From Bacillus sp. DNRA2 (lineage in GTDB: Bacteria; Bacillota; Bacilli; Bacillales; Cytobacillaceae): DNA of 64,000 nt. How positions within the stretch are numbered: position 1 is the stretch's first letter; each line of letters starts with the position of its first letter. The notes below the pieces were generated by a model. That model was not told the origin of the DNA. It saw nothing but the letters and a program-made list of their open reading frames with translations, and made no database searches. This document shows, in pieces, positions 19,362 through 28,032 of this stretch. The stretch lies in assembly GCF_012843265.1 (NCBI RefSeq), contig NZ_JABAIT010000007.1, forward strand, positions 114,716 through 178,715, read 5' to 3'. The position numbers were made by a program, and so were the translations under genes.

Positions 19362-19435
19362 TTATTAAAAAGAATACATATTTTCAATTTATCTTCATAG
19401 CTTGTCATAAGACCGTTTTTAAAGAGGGTGGTTTT

Positions 19436-20335
19436 ATGACTTATGTGATTGAAAATGCCAACGTACTAGCTGATAAAACGCTTACAAAAACCGCTTTTTT
19501 GATTAAACAGAACAAAATCGCCTCACGTCTCACTTCGGCCAATCGACTCACCCATATGAGAATGGATGCCAGTTCCTTTATCATGACACCAACTTATGTT
19601 TTTCTGGAGCATCATTTACCTGAGAACATACCGTTTCAGGAAACGAAACAATTTTATTTAGATCGTTTTATTAATAAGGGCTGCACAGTCATTTTAACAA
19701 CGACAACCATGGAATACGAATCACAATTCCATCAACAAATGAAACGAAAGCGAACACAATTAAATACAAGTCCAATTGATTATATTGTGGCTGTGAGAAT
19801 TCCAGTTCGATTGTTAACCCCATCATTCATTAGAAAATGTAAGAAAGAAAAAGTGCCAGCTATTTTTGTTGAGATTGCCAATCGTGATGAGCTTTCCACT
19901 GTCCCATGGGGTTGGATTCGTGAAGCGATGTTTCCGTATAACTGTCCATTAATTCCTGTTTTTAATGTTAAGACATCAGAGTATAAGCAAACTAGGGAGG
20001 CGTGGAAGAAGGTTATTGTGATTGAAAAACTCCCTTCCGTTTGCGACGAACTAAAGCCGCAACAGCCTATCTCAAAGTGTGATCTTGCCAAAATGGGAAT
20101 TTACCCTATAAAAGCAAACCTGCTTCAAGGCGGTGAATTAAGTTATAATATGTATATGATGGAGGAGCCCGGAGGCACGCATGTTGAAGAATTGGACATG
20201 TTTCTTTATCATAATCATAGATTGGTGATAACTGTGCATCGGGGCAATTTAATCCGTGTAGCCAGTATGACGCAATTTCAATCTGGTTTTGGCGAACAAG
20301 TGATGGTCACCAAGCCTTCATATTATTCAATTTAG
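19436..20335 (+). CDS. Conserved hypothetical protein, possibly a degenerate amidohydrolase
   Basis: A 299-residue protein between aroA and ypiA that I cannot name. The first 90 residues follow the layout of amidohydrolase-superfamily proteins: a short beta-rich start (VIENANVLADKT, then FLIKQNKIASRL) and a PTYVFLEHH segment (residues 52-60) where the metal-binding P-G-x-x-D-x-H-x-H motif would fall. A GCTVILTTTT segment like G-V-T-T follows. The Asp and first His are replaced, so metal catalysis looks lost. The C-terminal 100 residues show no family I know. ATG 19436 follows AGAGGGTGG. No signal peptide is seen, so it is probably cytoplasmic. Confidence 0.7.
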   Translation: MTYVIENANVLADKTLTKTAFLIKQNKIASRLTSANRLTHMRMDASSFIMTPTYVFLEHHLPENIPFQETKQFYLDRFINKGCTVILTTTTMEYESQFHQQMKRKRTQLNTSPIDYIVAVRIPVRLLTPSFIRKCKKEKVPAIFVEIANRDELSTVPWGWIREAMFPYNCPLIPVFNVKTSEYKQTREAWKKVIVIEKLPSVCDELKPQQPISKCDLAKMGIYPIKANLLQGGELSYNMYMMEEPGGTHVEELDMFLYHNHRLVITVHRGNLIRVASMTQFQSGFGEQVMVTKPSYYSI

Positions 20336-20355
20336 GCATTAGAAAGGAATATTCC

Positions 20356-21618
20356 ATGGACACAGTAAATAAAATCATCTCTCTATTAGAAAACGGTCAA
20401 CAATCTGAAGCCATTGAGAAGTATGGAAGTATTTTGAAAAACGGGACTCCAGAAGAGAAATATGATTTGGCAGAAGAGCTAAATCGTCTAGGCTTTTTAG
20501 AGGAGTCAGCAGGACTGTATCTAAATCTGCTTGAAAGTTATCCTGATGAAGGTGAGCTATTGATTGAATTGGCGGAAATTCACATTGAAACTGGTCAGGA
20601 AGAAGAAGCGATGCTTTTACTTGAAAAGATTGATGTGGATGACGACGCCTATCCGCAGGCGCTTTTATTATTAGCAGATTTATATCAAATGAACGGTTTA
20701 TTTGAAGTAAGTGAGCAAAAATTATTAACTGCAAAGAACTTGTTACCTGAGGAAGAAATTATTGATTTTGCCCTTGCAGAGTTATACGGGGAGCTTGGCA
20801 AGTTTACTGATGCAATCGAGGCCTATGAACGAGTGTCGGCACGTGGTACCAAAGAGATTGCCGGAATCCAGATCCATCAGCGCTTGGCCGAAATGCTTAG
20901 TGCTATTGGTCTATTTGAAGAGGCAATCCCTCATTACGAACTTGCACTTCATGATAAGCTTGAAATAAATACGTTATTTGGCTTTGCTTTAACCGCTTAT
21001 CAGGCAGATTCAAATAAACTGGCGATTGAAAAATTTGAGCAACTCAGGGGTCTTGACCCAGAGTATCATTCGTTGTATTTAATGCTTGCAAAGGCATATG
21101 AACGTGAAGGTGAGCTTAATAAGAGCTTTGAGGCCATAAAGCAGGGATTAAGAGTGGATGAATATAATAAAGATTTATTTTATTTTGGCGGAAAACTTGC
21201 ACTTAAGTTGGATGAACAAACAGAAGCTGAGGAACTTATTCGCAATGCCATTGCTCTTGACCCGGGTTTTACCGAGGCTGTGCTAACCTTAAACAAGTTG
21301 TTATTGATTGAAGAACGCTTTGAGGAAGTATTGGAATTGGCGAGTGTGACCGAAGCGAATCACGAGGTGGAGCCACAGCTCCTTTGGGATGAAGCGGTAG
21401 CTTATCAACATCTTGAACAGTATCCTGACGCATTAAACAAATATCAACTTGCATATACTTATTTTAAGGAAGACAAAGAATTTTTGAAGGATTATGGATA
21501 TTTTTTAATTGAGGAAGGAAAAAGTGCTAAGGCTGTCGAAATTTTTAGTGAATTACTTAAATTTGATCCAACCAACACAGAGTATCTCGAGCTAATCGAG
21601 CGTTTTACGAACTTATAG
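20356..21618 (+). CDS. ypiA: Tetratricopeptide-repeat protein YpiA
   Basis: A 420-residue, acidic, all-helical protein made of successive 34-residue TPR units with the usual small residues at helix contacts (for example ALAELYGELGKFTDAIEAYE and GYFLIEEGKSAKAVEIFSEL). TPR arrays act as protein-binding scaffolds. Length and position upstream of ypiB match YpiA of B. subtilis. It starts 20 bases after the hypothetical gene, so the two likely form one transcript. The partner protein is not evident from sequence. Confidence 0.85.
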   Translation: MDTVNKIISLLENGQQSEAIEKYGSILKNGTPEEKYDLAEELNRLGFLEESAGLYLNLLESYPDEGELLIELAEIHIETGQEEEAMLLLEKIDVDDDAYPQALLLLADLYQMNGLFEVSEQKLLTAKNLLPEEEIIDFALAELYGELGKFTDAIEAYERVSARGTKEIAGIQIHQRLAEMLSAIGLFEEAIPHYELALHDKLEINTLFGFALTAYQADSNKLAIEKFEQLRGLDPEYHSLYLMLAKAYEREGELNKSFEAIKQGLRVDEYNKDLFYFGGKLALKLDEQTEAEELIRNAIALDPGFTEAVLTLNKLLLIEERFEEVLELASVTEANHEVEPQLLWDEAVAYQHLEQYPDALNKYQLAYTYFKEDKEFLKDYGYFLIEEGKSAKAVEIFSELLKFDPTNTEYLELIERFTNL

Positions 21619-21630
21619 GATATTAGTAAT

Positions 21631-21935
21631 AGGCAATGTTAATACTTCATGTTTTTGTTGATAGGAGTGGAAGGCGCGAAGACTCCTGTGGGAGCAGTGG
21701 GACAGGTGAGACCCCACAGGCGCAAAAGCACCGAGGAGAAGGAAAAGCGGAAGCGGCTTGCTCAGGGGCGACAGGCACAAGACGAGCAGGCAAGAAGGTC
21801 GTTCTTTGACCTTCTGGACTGATTGGCTTGTGACCCCGAGCCCCTAGCCGCTGGAGCTAGACACCGCTCACCGCCCACCCCACGGAAAGCGAAGCGCCTG
21901 GAACGGTTATCAACAAACTTTATTAAACAGAGCCT
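21631..21935 (+). repeat. Interspersed repeat A, copy 2, interrupted by repeat B
   Basis: Left and right parts (21631-21738 and 21866-21935) together match the other repeat A copies. Between GAGGAG and GCTCACCGCCC, contiguous elsewhere, lie 127 extra bases of repeat B. The stem arms read CCTGTGGG and CCCACAGG, a paired change relative to copy 1. The copy ends 43 bases before ypiB and fills the 360-base gap after ypiA. Confidence 0.88.
21739..21865 (+). repeat. Interspersed repeat B, copy 1, inserted in repeat A
   Basis: A 127-base element starting AAGGAAAAGCGGAAGCGGCT and ending GGAGCTAGACACC. The reverse complement of 51681-51803 matches it along its whole length. It contains an inner AGAAGGTC/GACCTTCT stem. 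No coding capacity is seen. Confidence 0.85.
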
Positions 21936-21977
21936 CATTAAAAAAATATGGTGAATTAACAGAGGAGGGAAGCAAAG

Positions 21978-22523
21978 ATGACGACCCCTGTATCTGTCAA
22001 CGAGAAGAAGGATTTTATTCGTTGGTTTTTAAACCATTATCAGCTAAAAAGAAGAGAATGTGTGTGGATTTTGAATTACCTCATGAGTCATGACCAACTG
22101 ATGGAGAAAGTTCATTTTGTAGACCAAGCACAATTCTGTCCTCGAGGTCTCATTATGTCGTCGCATTGTGTGGATGAAGTACCTTTCCGATTTTATAAAG
22201 AAAATGTGATGACAACCGATGCGGAAAAATCATTTCACGATATCCGCTTAAATCGGGATGAAGAGATTTACATTCAACTGAACTTTCATGCTTCCAACCA
22301 AGTCCATCAATATGCCGCGGTTCAGGAAGATAATCCATTTATGCCAAGAAATCCGCAAGTTAGTGAATCAGATCGACTCCTAGCAGAGCGTTTCTTGGAG
22401 GAAAGCATTAAACGATTCCGTGAAGAAAAGCTGCTTCAATTAATTGATACTGCACTTGATAAGCATGACCAAAGTACATTTCAATCGCTAACGGAAGAGT
22501 TAAGGAATTTAAATAAGAGTTGA
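21978..22523 (+). CDS. reoY: ReoY (YpiB), adaptor for ClpCP-dependent MurA turnover
   Basis: A 181-residue protein matching YpiB, named ReoY in work on Listeria and Bacillus, where it promotes degradation of the peptidoglycan enzyme MurA by ClpCP. The N-terminal half has [20 protein letters not shown]. The C-terminus from about residue 135 forms an IDEAL-like helical segment ([20 protein letters not shown] and [17 protein letters not shown]). The start is ATG 21978 after AGAGGAGGGAAG. It follows ypiA as in B. subtilis, though the two are separated here by repeats. Identification by sequence memory and context. Confidence 0.88.
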   Translation: MTTPVSVNEKKDFIRWFLNHYQLKRRECVWILNYLMSHDQLMEKVHFVDQAQFCPRGLIMSSHCVDEVPFRFYKENVMTTDAEKSFHDIRLNRDEEIYIQLNFHASNQVHQYAAVQEDNPFMPRNPQVSESDRLLAERFLEESIKRFREEKLLQLIDTALDKHDQSTFQSLTEELRNLNKS

Positions 22524-22525
22524 TG

Positions 22526-22560
22526 AAACAGCTTGCTTGCAAAAGCAAGCTGTTTTGTTT
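22526..22560 (+). terminator. Intrinsic terminator after reoY
   Basis: AAACAGCTTGCTT pairs with AAGCAAGCTGTTT around a small loop, followed by a T-rich stretch. Confidence 0.88.
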
Positions 22561-22677
22561 ACCGTATAAATGAAGTGTTACCATTTATGTCAAATTGTTA
22601 GCTAAAAACTCAAAAATCTCGGAGAAGCATTTTCTTTTATAATGTTTTTCTAATAAAGGAACAGGAGGAATTTATTA

Positions 22678-23145
22678 GTGAAATGGAATCCACAAGATGT
22701 CGAAATTTTTCAAAAGGCAAAGGAATATGTTGATACTGCGGTGATTCCACTATTACCGGTAACCATGAATGATAGTGAAATGGGACAAGCAGCCAGTATG
22801 AGTGAATTTATTTCCTTACTTTCAGGTCAACTAGAGCGACAGTTTAAGGGGAGAATTATGTTATTTCCCGGCTATGCTTATTTAAAGGAATGGGAGCAGG
22901 AAAAGTTGAAAGATGATGTCGGAGCATGGGAGACAGCCTTATTGGAAAATGGATTTAGCCATATATTTTACATAACCTCTGATTTATTTTGGAAATCGAT
23001 TGAAACTCATTTGAAAGGTTCACTGATTTGGCTTCCAGCAATCCCCATGGAAACGATGCAAGATGCGCAAAAGTTGTCGGTGGTTGAAAGTCAGGTAAAA
23101 CAATTGCTAATGTTGTTTACTGAAAAATGGAGCGAAAATAAATAA
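22678..23145 (+). CDS. ypiF: YpiF, DUF2487 family protein
   Basis: A 155-residue soluble protein starting MKWNPQDVEIFQKAKEYVDT, followed by the FKGRIMLFPGYAYLK segment typical of DUF2487 (YpiF). No catalytic motif is recognised and its function is unknown. The start is GTG 22678 after AGGAGGAAT. It lies directly upstream of qcrA as in B. subtilis, but a separate promoter-like site precedes qcrA. Confidence 0.82.
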   Translation: MKWNPQDVEIFQKAKEYVDTAVIPLLPVTMNDSEMGQAASMSEFISLLSGQLERQFKGRIMLFPGYAYLKEWEQEKLKDDVGAWETALLENGFSHIFYITSDLFWKSIETHLKGSLIWLPAIPMETMQDAQKLSVVESQVKQLLMLFTEKWSENK

Positions 23146-23183
23146 ATATTTTGAAAGTTAGACAGATTCCGCCAAGTATGCTG

Positions 23184-23210
23184 TTGATTTTGTCACAAGA
23201 TTGATATAAT
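23184..23210 (+). promoter_or_regulatory. Candidate promoter of qcrABC
   Basis: TTGATT (23184-23189) and TGATATAAT (TATAAT at 23205-23210), spacer 15 bases. The extended -10 compensates for the short spacer. It lies about 78 bases before qcrA. Confidence 0.55.
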
Positions 23211-23287
23211 ATGGTTATGTCCTAGTTTTATATTTTGATTTAATTAATCTCGTGAACTTATCATTGTAACAAGGGGGGGGGAAAAGC

Positions 23288-23788
23288 ATGAGCAAAAATC
23301 GAGTTTCAAGACGTCAATTCTTGAACTATACTCTTACAGGCGTAGGAGGATTTATGGCAGCGGGGATGTTAATGCCTATGGTGCGTTTTGCTGTTGATCC
23401 AGTGTTAGCTGCAAAAGCTGGCGGAGATTTTATCGCTACTAAACAAAAAGTTGCAGACCTAACAACAGAGCCAGTTCGTGTCGACTTTACTTTTAAACAA
23501 AAGGATGCTTGGTACGAATCAGATGTAACGAATACGGCTTGGGTGTACAAGGATGACAAAGGGGAAATTGTCGCACTTTCACCAGTATGTAAGCATTTAG
23601 GTTGTACAGTAGACTGGAACACAGATAAGGCGCATAAAAATCAGTTCTTCTGTCCATGTCACATGGGACGCTATGAGAAGGATGGTACAAACGTACCAGG
23701 AACTCCGCCAATGGCACCGCTTGATGTATACCCATTTAAAGAAAAAGACGGCTTCCTACACTTAGGAAAAGCCAAACCAAGAGCCTAA
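23288..23788 (+). CDS. qcrA: Menaquinol:cytochrome c reductase Rieske iron-sulfur subunit
   Basis: A 166-residue Rieske protein. The two cluster-binding boxes are CKHLGC and CPCHMG, giving the 2-Cys/2-His [2Fe-2S] site. The N-terminus has a twin-arginine sequence, SRRQFLNY, followed by one hydrophobic anchor, so it is probably exported folded by the Tat pathway. ATG 23288 follows a run of nine G, an extreme form of ribosome site. qcrB starts 15 bases after the stop. The complex moves electrons from menaquinol to cytochrome c. Confidence 0.96.
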   Translation: MSKNRVSRRQFLNYTLTGVGGFMAAGMLMPMVRFAVDPVLAAKAGGDFIATKQKVADLTTEPVRVDFTFKQKDAWYESDVTNTAWVYKDDKGEIVALSPVCKHLGCTVDWNTDKAHKNQFFCPCHMGRYEKDGTNVPGTPPMAPLDVYPFKEKDGFLHLGKAKPRA

Positions 23789-23803
23789 AAGGAGGCGTAA
23801 TCA

Positions 23804-24478
23804 ATGTTAAACAAAATTTACGATTGGGTAGATGAACGTTTAGACATTACGCCTTTGTGGCGCGATATTGCAGACCATGAAGTACCAGAGCATGTAAACC
23901 CTGCGCACCATTTTTCAGCGTTTGTTTACTGTTTCGGTGGTCTAACGTTCTTTATTACAGTTATCCAAATTCTTTCTGGAATGTTCTTAACCATGTACTA
24001 TGTTCCAGATATTAAAAATGCATGGGAATCAGTTTATTACTTACAAAATGAAGTTGCTTTTGGACAAATTGTCCGCGGAATGCACCACTGGGGCGCTAGT
24101 TTAGTTATTGTAATGATGTTTTTACATACTCTTCGTGTGTTTTTCCAAGGAGCTTATAAAAAACCGCGTGAATTGAACTGGATTGTAGGGGTATTAATTT
24201 TCTTCGTTATGCTTGGATTAGGTTTAACAGGCTACCTACTACCATGGGATATGAAAGCGCTATTTGCGACAAAGGTAACACTACAAATCATGGATTCAAT
24301 TCCATTAATCGGGCCTTATATTAAGACATTAATGTCAGGGCACCCAGATATTGTTGGTGCTCAAACATTAACACGATTCTTTGCGATTCACGTATTCTTC
24401 TTACCAGCTGCATTATTCGGGTTAATGGCTGCACACTTTATGATGATTCGTAAGCAAGGTATCTCAGGTCCACTATAA
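23804..24478 (+). CDS. qcrB: Menaquinol:cytochrome c reductase cytochrome b subunit
   Basis: A 224-residue cytochrome b6-type protein with four membrane helices. The paired haem-ligand histidines are in GMHHWGASLVIVMMFLHTLR and FFAIHVFFLPAALFGLMAAH. The quinone-site region includes GYLLPWDMKAL. As in other Firmicutes the b subunit is short and its remaining helices are on QcrC. The ribosome site is AAAGGAGGCG. It is co-transcribed with qcrA and qcrC. Confidence 0.96.
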   Translation: MLNKIYDWVDERLDITPLWRDIADHEVPEHVNPAHHFSAFVYCFGGLTFFITVIQILSGMFLTMYYVPDIKNAWESVYYLQNEVAFGQIVRGMHHWGASLVIVMMFLHTLRVFFQGAYKKPRELNWIVGVLIFFVMLGLGLTGYLLPWDMKALFATKVTLQIMDSIPLIGPYIKTLMSGHPDIVGAQTLTRFFAIHVFFLPAALFGLMAAHFMMIRKQGISGPL

Positions 24479-24533
24479 AAAATAAGTTATTTATACGGCT
24501 TTAATCATAGGGTTAAAGGAGGGGGATTGCACA

Positions 24534-25301
24534 ATGCATCGTGGCAAAGGTATGAAATTCGTAGGTGACTCTCGTGTCTCTACTGAACGTAAACCTAATA
24601 TTCCGAAAGATTATTCGGAATACCCTGGTAAAACGGAAGCGTTTTGGCCTAACTTTCTATTAAAAGAATGGATGGTAGGTGCGGTTTTCTTAGTTGGATA
24701 TTTATGTTTAACAATTGCTCATCCTTCACCGCTTGAACGGATTGCAGATCCAACAGATGCTGGATATATTCCTTTACCAGACTGGTATTTCTTATTCTTG
24801 TATCAATTATTAAAATACTCTTATGCTTCAGGACCATATACTATGATCGGAGCAATGGTTATTCCTGGTTTAGCATTCGGGGGCTTACTGCTTGCTCCAT
24901 TTATCGATCGTGGACCAGAACGTCGTCCGTCTAAACGTCCTTTAGCAACAGGCTTTATGCTACTTGCAATAGCATCAATTTTCTATTTGACTTGGGAATC
25001 AGTTGCTACTCATGACTGGGAAGCAGCGAAAGCGCAAGGGGAAATTGTTGCAGAAGCTGATTTCGATAAAGAATCTGATGGCTATAAGATTTATCAAGAC
25101 AAAGGCTGTGTAAGCTGTCACGGCGATAACATGGCTGGTGGAGCCGCTGCAAAAACCTTAATTGATAATGGTTTAGCACCAGATAAAATTGCAGATATTG
25201 CTAAAAATGGTCAAAACACAATGCCTCCTGGCATGTTTAAAGGAACAGACGAAGAGCTTAAGGTTCTTTCTGAATTTATTTCTGGCATAAAAAGCAAATA
25301 A
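24534..25301 (+). CDS. qcrC: Menaquinol:cytochrome c reductase cytochrome b/c subunit
   Basis: A 255-residue fusion characteristic of Bacillus. The N-terminal part resembles subunit IV of the b6f complex, with three membrane helices and a PDWYFLFLYQLL segment. The C-terminal extracellular domain is a mono-haem cytochrome c with CVSCH and a distal methionine candidate in NTMPPGMF. It follows qcrB by 55 bases and is preceded by AAAGGAGGGGG. A terminator ends the operon just after it. Confidence 0.96.
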   Translation: MHRGKGMKFVGDSRVSTERKPNIPKDYSEYPGKTEAFWPNFLLKEWMVGAVFLVGYLCLTIAHPSPLERIADPTDAGYIPLPDWYFLFLYQLLKYSYASGPYTMIGAMVIPGLAFGGLLLAPFIDRGPERRPSKRPLATGFMLLAIASIFYLTWESVATHDWEAAKAQGEIVAEADFDKESDGYKIYQDKGCVSCHGDNMAGGAAAKTLIDNGLAPDKIADIAKNGQNTMPPGMFKGTDEELKVLSEFISGIKSK

Positions 25302-25306
25302 TAGAT

Positions 25307-25337
25307 AAAGCTGACGGTTTATCCGTCAGCTTTTTTA
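25307..25337 (+). terminator. Intrinsic terminator of qcrABC
   Basis: AAAGCTGACGG (25307-25317) pairs with CCGTCAGCTTT after the loop TTTAT, then a T run. Confidence 0.93.
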
Positions 25338-25460
25338 ACGCTAAAATGTATGGACAAGTCACGCTTTTGCTTAACGGCCAAAAGATGCTTGTCCTTTTTT
25401 TATGCGGAATAGTATGATAAGTAGGCAATACTATAAATGAAGTAGAGAGGTGGTGCGAAA

Positions 25461-26057
25461 ATGGGAACGATTTACGCAATATTAGCAAATCGGAAAATCT
25501 TGTGGTTGCTGTTAGTCATTAATATAATGGGAACAATTTACGGATACATATGGTATGGTTGGCAACTAGCTGACACACCAACTATTTTCTTGCCGTTTGT
25601 CCCAGATAGTCCAACAGCCAGTTTGTTTTTTGTGTTTGTGTTAATTGCCTTTTTATTACAAAAAAATTGGCCATTATTCGAAGCACTTGCGATTGTAACT
25701 TTGGTTAAATATGGAGTTTGGGCGGTCGTAATGAATTTGTTGGTCGGAATCATGAATGGTCATTTGGATGGCGTTGGATACATGTTGATGTTTTCACATC
25801 TTGCAATGGCCGTCCAAGGTGTATTATACGCTCCATTTTATCGTTTAAAGGCTTGGCATTTAGTTGTGACTGGAATATGGGTTATTCATAATGAAATCAT
25901 AGATTACGTATTTAAAATGATGCCACGTTATCATACGTTGGATGAGTATATGCCTGAAATAGGATATTTTACGTTCTGGTTAAGTATTTTATCAATTGGT
26001 CTTGCCTATTTTCTGTGCTTAAGAAAGGGTCATTTCAAATTGGAACTGAAAAGTTAA
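25461..26057 (+). CDS. ypjA: YpjA, DUF1405 family membrane protein
   Basis: A 198-residue protein with about six membrane segments, recognised as DUF1405 (YpjA) by its N-terminal KILWLLLVINIMGTIYGYIW and VHNEIIDYVF-like region (IHNEIIDYVFKMMPRYHT). Its function is unknown. ATG 25461 follows AGAGGTGGTG. It sits between qcrC and ypjB as in B. subtilis. A short promoter-like gap separates it from the qcr terminator. Confidence 0.85.
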   Translation: MGTIYAILANRKILWLLLVINIMGTIYGYIWYGWQLADTPTIFLPFVPDSPTASLFFVFVLIAFLLQKNWPLFEALAIVTLVKYGVWAVVMNLLVGIMNGHLDGVGYMLMFSHLAMAVQGVLYAPFYRLKAWHLVVTGIWVIHNEIIDYVFKMMPRYHTLDEYMPEIGYFTFWLSILSIGLAYFLCLRKGHFKLELKS

Positions 26058-26119
26058 ATGATGTTCTAACCTTGTCCTTCTTCTCATACATATTACTAGT
26101 AGTTTGAGGGGGGACTTGG

Positions 26120-26914
26120 ATGAAAGCGAATGTACTCATTGTGTTGATAGCTTTTTTTTTAACGTTAAATTTATCAGCGTATGCCGAACCAACCTCGACA
26201 AACGCTTCATTCGATAATATTACTGATGAAGCATTGCAAATGGTAAAATTATACCGTTACGAAGATGCTGAAAAGTTACTCATTTATTTTTCTGATCAAT
26301 ACTTATCAAGTGTTGAGAAAGACAAATTATTTTCAAAAGATCAATTACGGATATTATCTATTGCTTATCGAGATGCGCTTGAGGCAACAAAGAATAAAGA
26401 TATTCCTCATGATGAAATAATGAATCGGGTTACGACATTTAGGTTGGTATTAGATGCTATTTCAACAGGACAACAACCGTTATGGACTGAGATGGAAGAG
26501 CCTATTATGACTGTGTTTAAAAATGCTAAGGAAGCAGCTCACAGTGGTAATAACGAAAACTTCCATGAAAATTTCAATCATTTCCTTGCACTTTATAACG
26601 TTATATATCCAAGTTTAAAAATAGATATACCTAAAGAGCAAATTCAAAGTTTAGATGCAAAAGTAAGCTATATTGACCATTATCGTCCTAAAGTTCTTTC
26701 TAATGCCCAGAATCAACAGGAGCTAGAGGCAGTTGGAAAGGATTTGCAATCGATTTTTGATGGGATGACTGAAGATGAAGCAGATCCAAGTCTTTGGTGG
26801 GTGATGATTTCGACCGGAAGTATCATCATTCTTACATTATCTTATGTTGGTTGGCGAAAATACAAGGGCGACCGTGAACAAGAACGAAATCGACCGACCA
26901 AGCTTAAGGAATAA
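26120..26914 (+). CDS. ypjB: Sporulation protein YpjB
   Basis: A 264-residue protein with an N-terminal signal peptide (MKANVLIVLIAFFL, cleavage near AYA-EP) and one C-terminal membrane segment (WWVMISTGSIIILTLSYVGW) followed by a short basic tail. The body is therefore outside the membrane, or in the intermembrane space of the sporangium. Length and position identify YpjB, a protein linked to sporulation in B. subtilis. Its biochemical role is unknown. The ribosome site is GAGGGGGGA. Confidence 0.83.
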   Translation: MKANVLIVLIAFFLTLNLSAYAEPTSTNASFDNITDEALQMVKLYRYEDAEKLLIYFSDQYLSSVEKDKLFSKDQLRILSIAYRDALEATKNKDIPHDEIMNRVTTFRLVLDAISTGQQPLWTEMEEPIMTVFKNAKEAAHSGNNENFHENFNHFLALYNVIYPSLKIDIPKEQIQSLDAKVSYIDHYRPKVLSNAQNQQELEAVGKDLQSIFDGMTEDEADPSLWWVMISTGSIIILTLSYVGWRKYKGDREQERNRPTKLKE

Positions 26915-26921
26915 TCAAAAT

Positions 26922-26951
26922 AAACCTGCAGTATGGTCTGCAGGTTTTTAT
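26922..26951. terminator. Terminator between convergent ypjB and ypjC
   Basis: AACCTGCAG (26923-26931) and CTGCAGGTT (26938-26946) are followed by TTT; A residues on the left allow use from the other strand too. Confidence 0.85.
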
Positions 26952-26960
26952 GTTATTCAA

Positions 26961-27833
26961 TTAGTGCTCGATTGGCATTTTGTTTTCATCCAAGGTGAAG
27001 CCTTCGCCAAGCACATCATGGACGACACTGACTGATACAAAAGCATGTGGATCTACTAAGGTAATCAGGTTCTTTAAGCGAACTATTTCATTTTTGCCCA
27101 CGACACAATAAAGTACTTCTCGTTGATTTTTTGTAAATGAACCGTGTCCATGGAGGACGGTTACTCCCCTGCCCATTTCTTCCATTATCTTATCAGCTAT
27201 TTGACTGTTTAAATCGGAGATAATCATCGCCCCTCTTGCTGAATACGCTCCTTCCTGCATAAAATCAATCACCTTTGCCCCGACGAATACGACAACTAAT
27301 GTATACATCGCTTCCTTATATTTTAAATATGTAAGTAATGATAGGCAGATGACCCCAGCATCAAAGAGAAACATCGTTTTACCCATACTCCAGCCTATGA
27401 ATTTATAAACAAGCCGTGCGATGATATCGACACCACCTGTTGTCCCCCCATAGCGAAAAATGATACCCAAGCCCGCTCCAATTGATACTCCTGCAAAAAG
27501 GGAAGCCAGTGTTAAATCATCTTTTAACGGCATTTGGATTTGATAGCGCTGGAAAATCCATAAGAATACTGAAACAGCTAACGTACCAATGATTGTGTAA
27601 TATAATGTCGAACGGCCTAGTAGTTTCCAACCTAGAAAAAATAACGGGACATTTAAGATTAGGTTCGTGTAAGATGGGTCCCATTTCAAGATAAAATATA
27701 GCATTAAAGTAATTCCGGTGAAACCGCCCTCAGCAAGGTTATTTTGCATGTTGAAATGAACAATTCCAAAAGAGTAGATAGCCGCACCAAAGATAATAAA
27801 TAAAATATTTCTAAGCTTTAACCCCAGAATCAT
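26961..27833 (-). CDS. ypjC: YitT family membrane protein YpjC
   Basis: A 290-residue protein with five or six N-terminal membrane helices (YitT_membrane) and a soluble C-terminal DUF2179 domain from about residue 205 (RGAMIISDLNSQIADKIMEE, RGVTVLHGHGSFT). Typical family segments are AEGGFTGI and YGGTTGGVDIIARL. Transport function is often assumed but not shown. The start at 27833 has a GAAGGAGG ribosome site. It is transcribed against its neighbours, as in B. subtilis. Confidence 0.87.
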   Translation of the reverse strand: MILGLKLRNILFIIFGAAIYSFGIVHFNMQNNLAEGGFTGITLMLYFILKWDPSYTNLILNVPLFFLGWKLLGRSTLYYTIIGTLAVSVFLWIFQRYQIQMPLKDDLTLASLFAGVSIGAGLGIIFRYGGTTGGVDIIARLVYKFIGWSMGKTMFLFDAGVICLSLLTYLKYKEAMYTLVVVFVGAKVIDFMQEGAYSARGAMIISDLNSQIADKIMEEMGRGVTVLHGHGSFTKNQREVLYCVVGKNEIVRLKNLITLVDPHAFVSVSVVHDVLGEGFTLDENKMPIEH

Positions 27834-28032
27834 TTGAATTCCTCCTTCATTGTATTTTTATCTTAGAAAATTATTTTCATTATAAAAATATAATATCCCA
27901 CAGTTATACTACCATTTCATTTTATAAAGCTCACTTTTTATGAGAAAATAAAATTTGTAAAAGCGTTGAGTTTTAGCTAACATTAAGTTTGATACAATAT
28001 TTTCCGATATGATATAGGGGGATTTTTGACGA

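Noticed and set aside
19151..19408. Minus-strand 85-codon open frame, and the similar frame at 43933-44211
   Set aside because: Both lie across repeat A and share the same arginine/proline-rich peptide only because the repeat DNA is conserved. No ribosome site or independent coding signal is seen; these are likely sources of false hypothetical proteins.
19169..21935. Repeat arrays as a CRISPR locus
   Set aside because: The repeats are long, few and dispersed, with no regular 30-40 base spacers and no cas genes.
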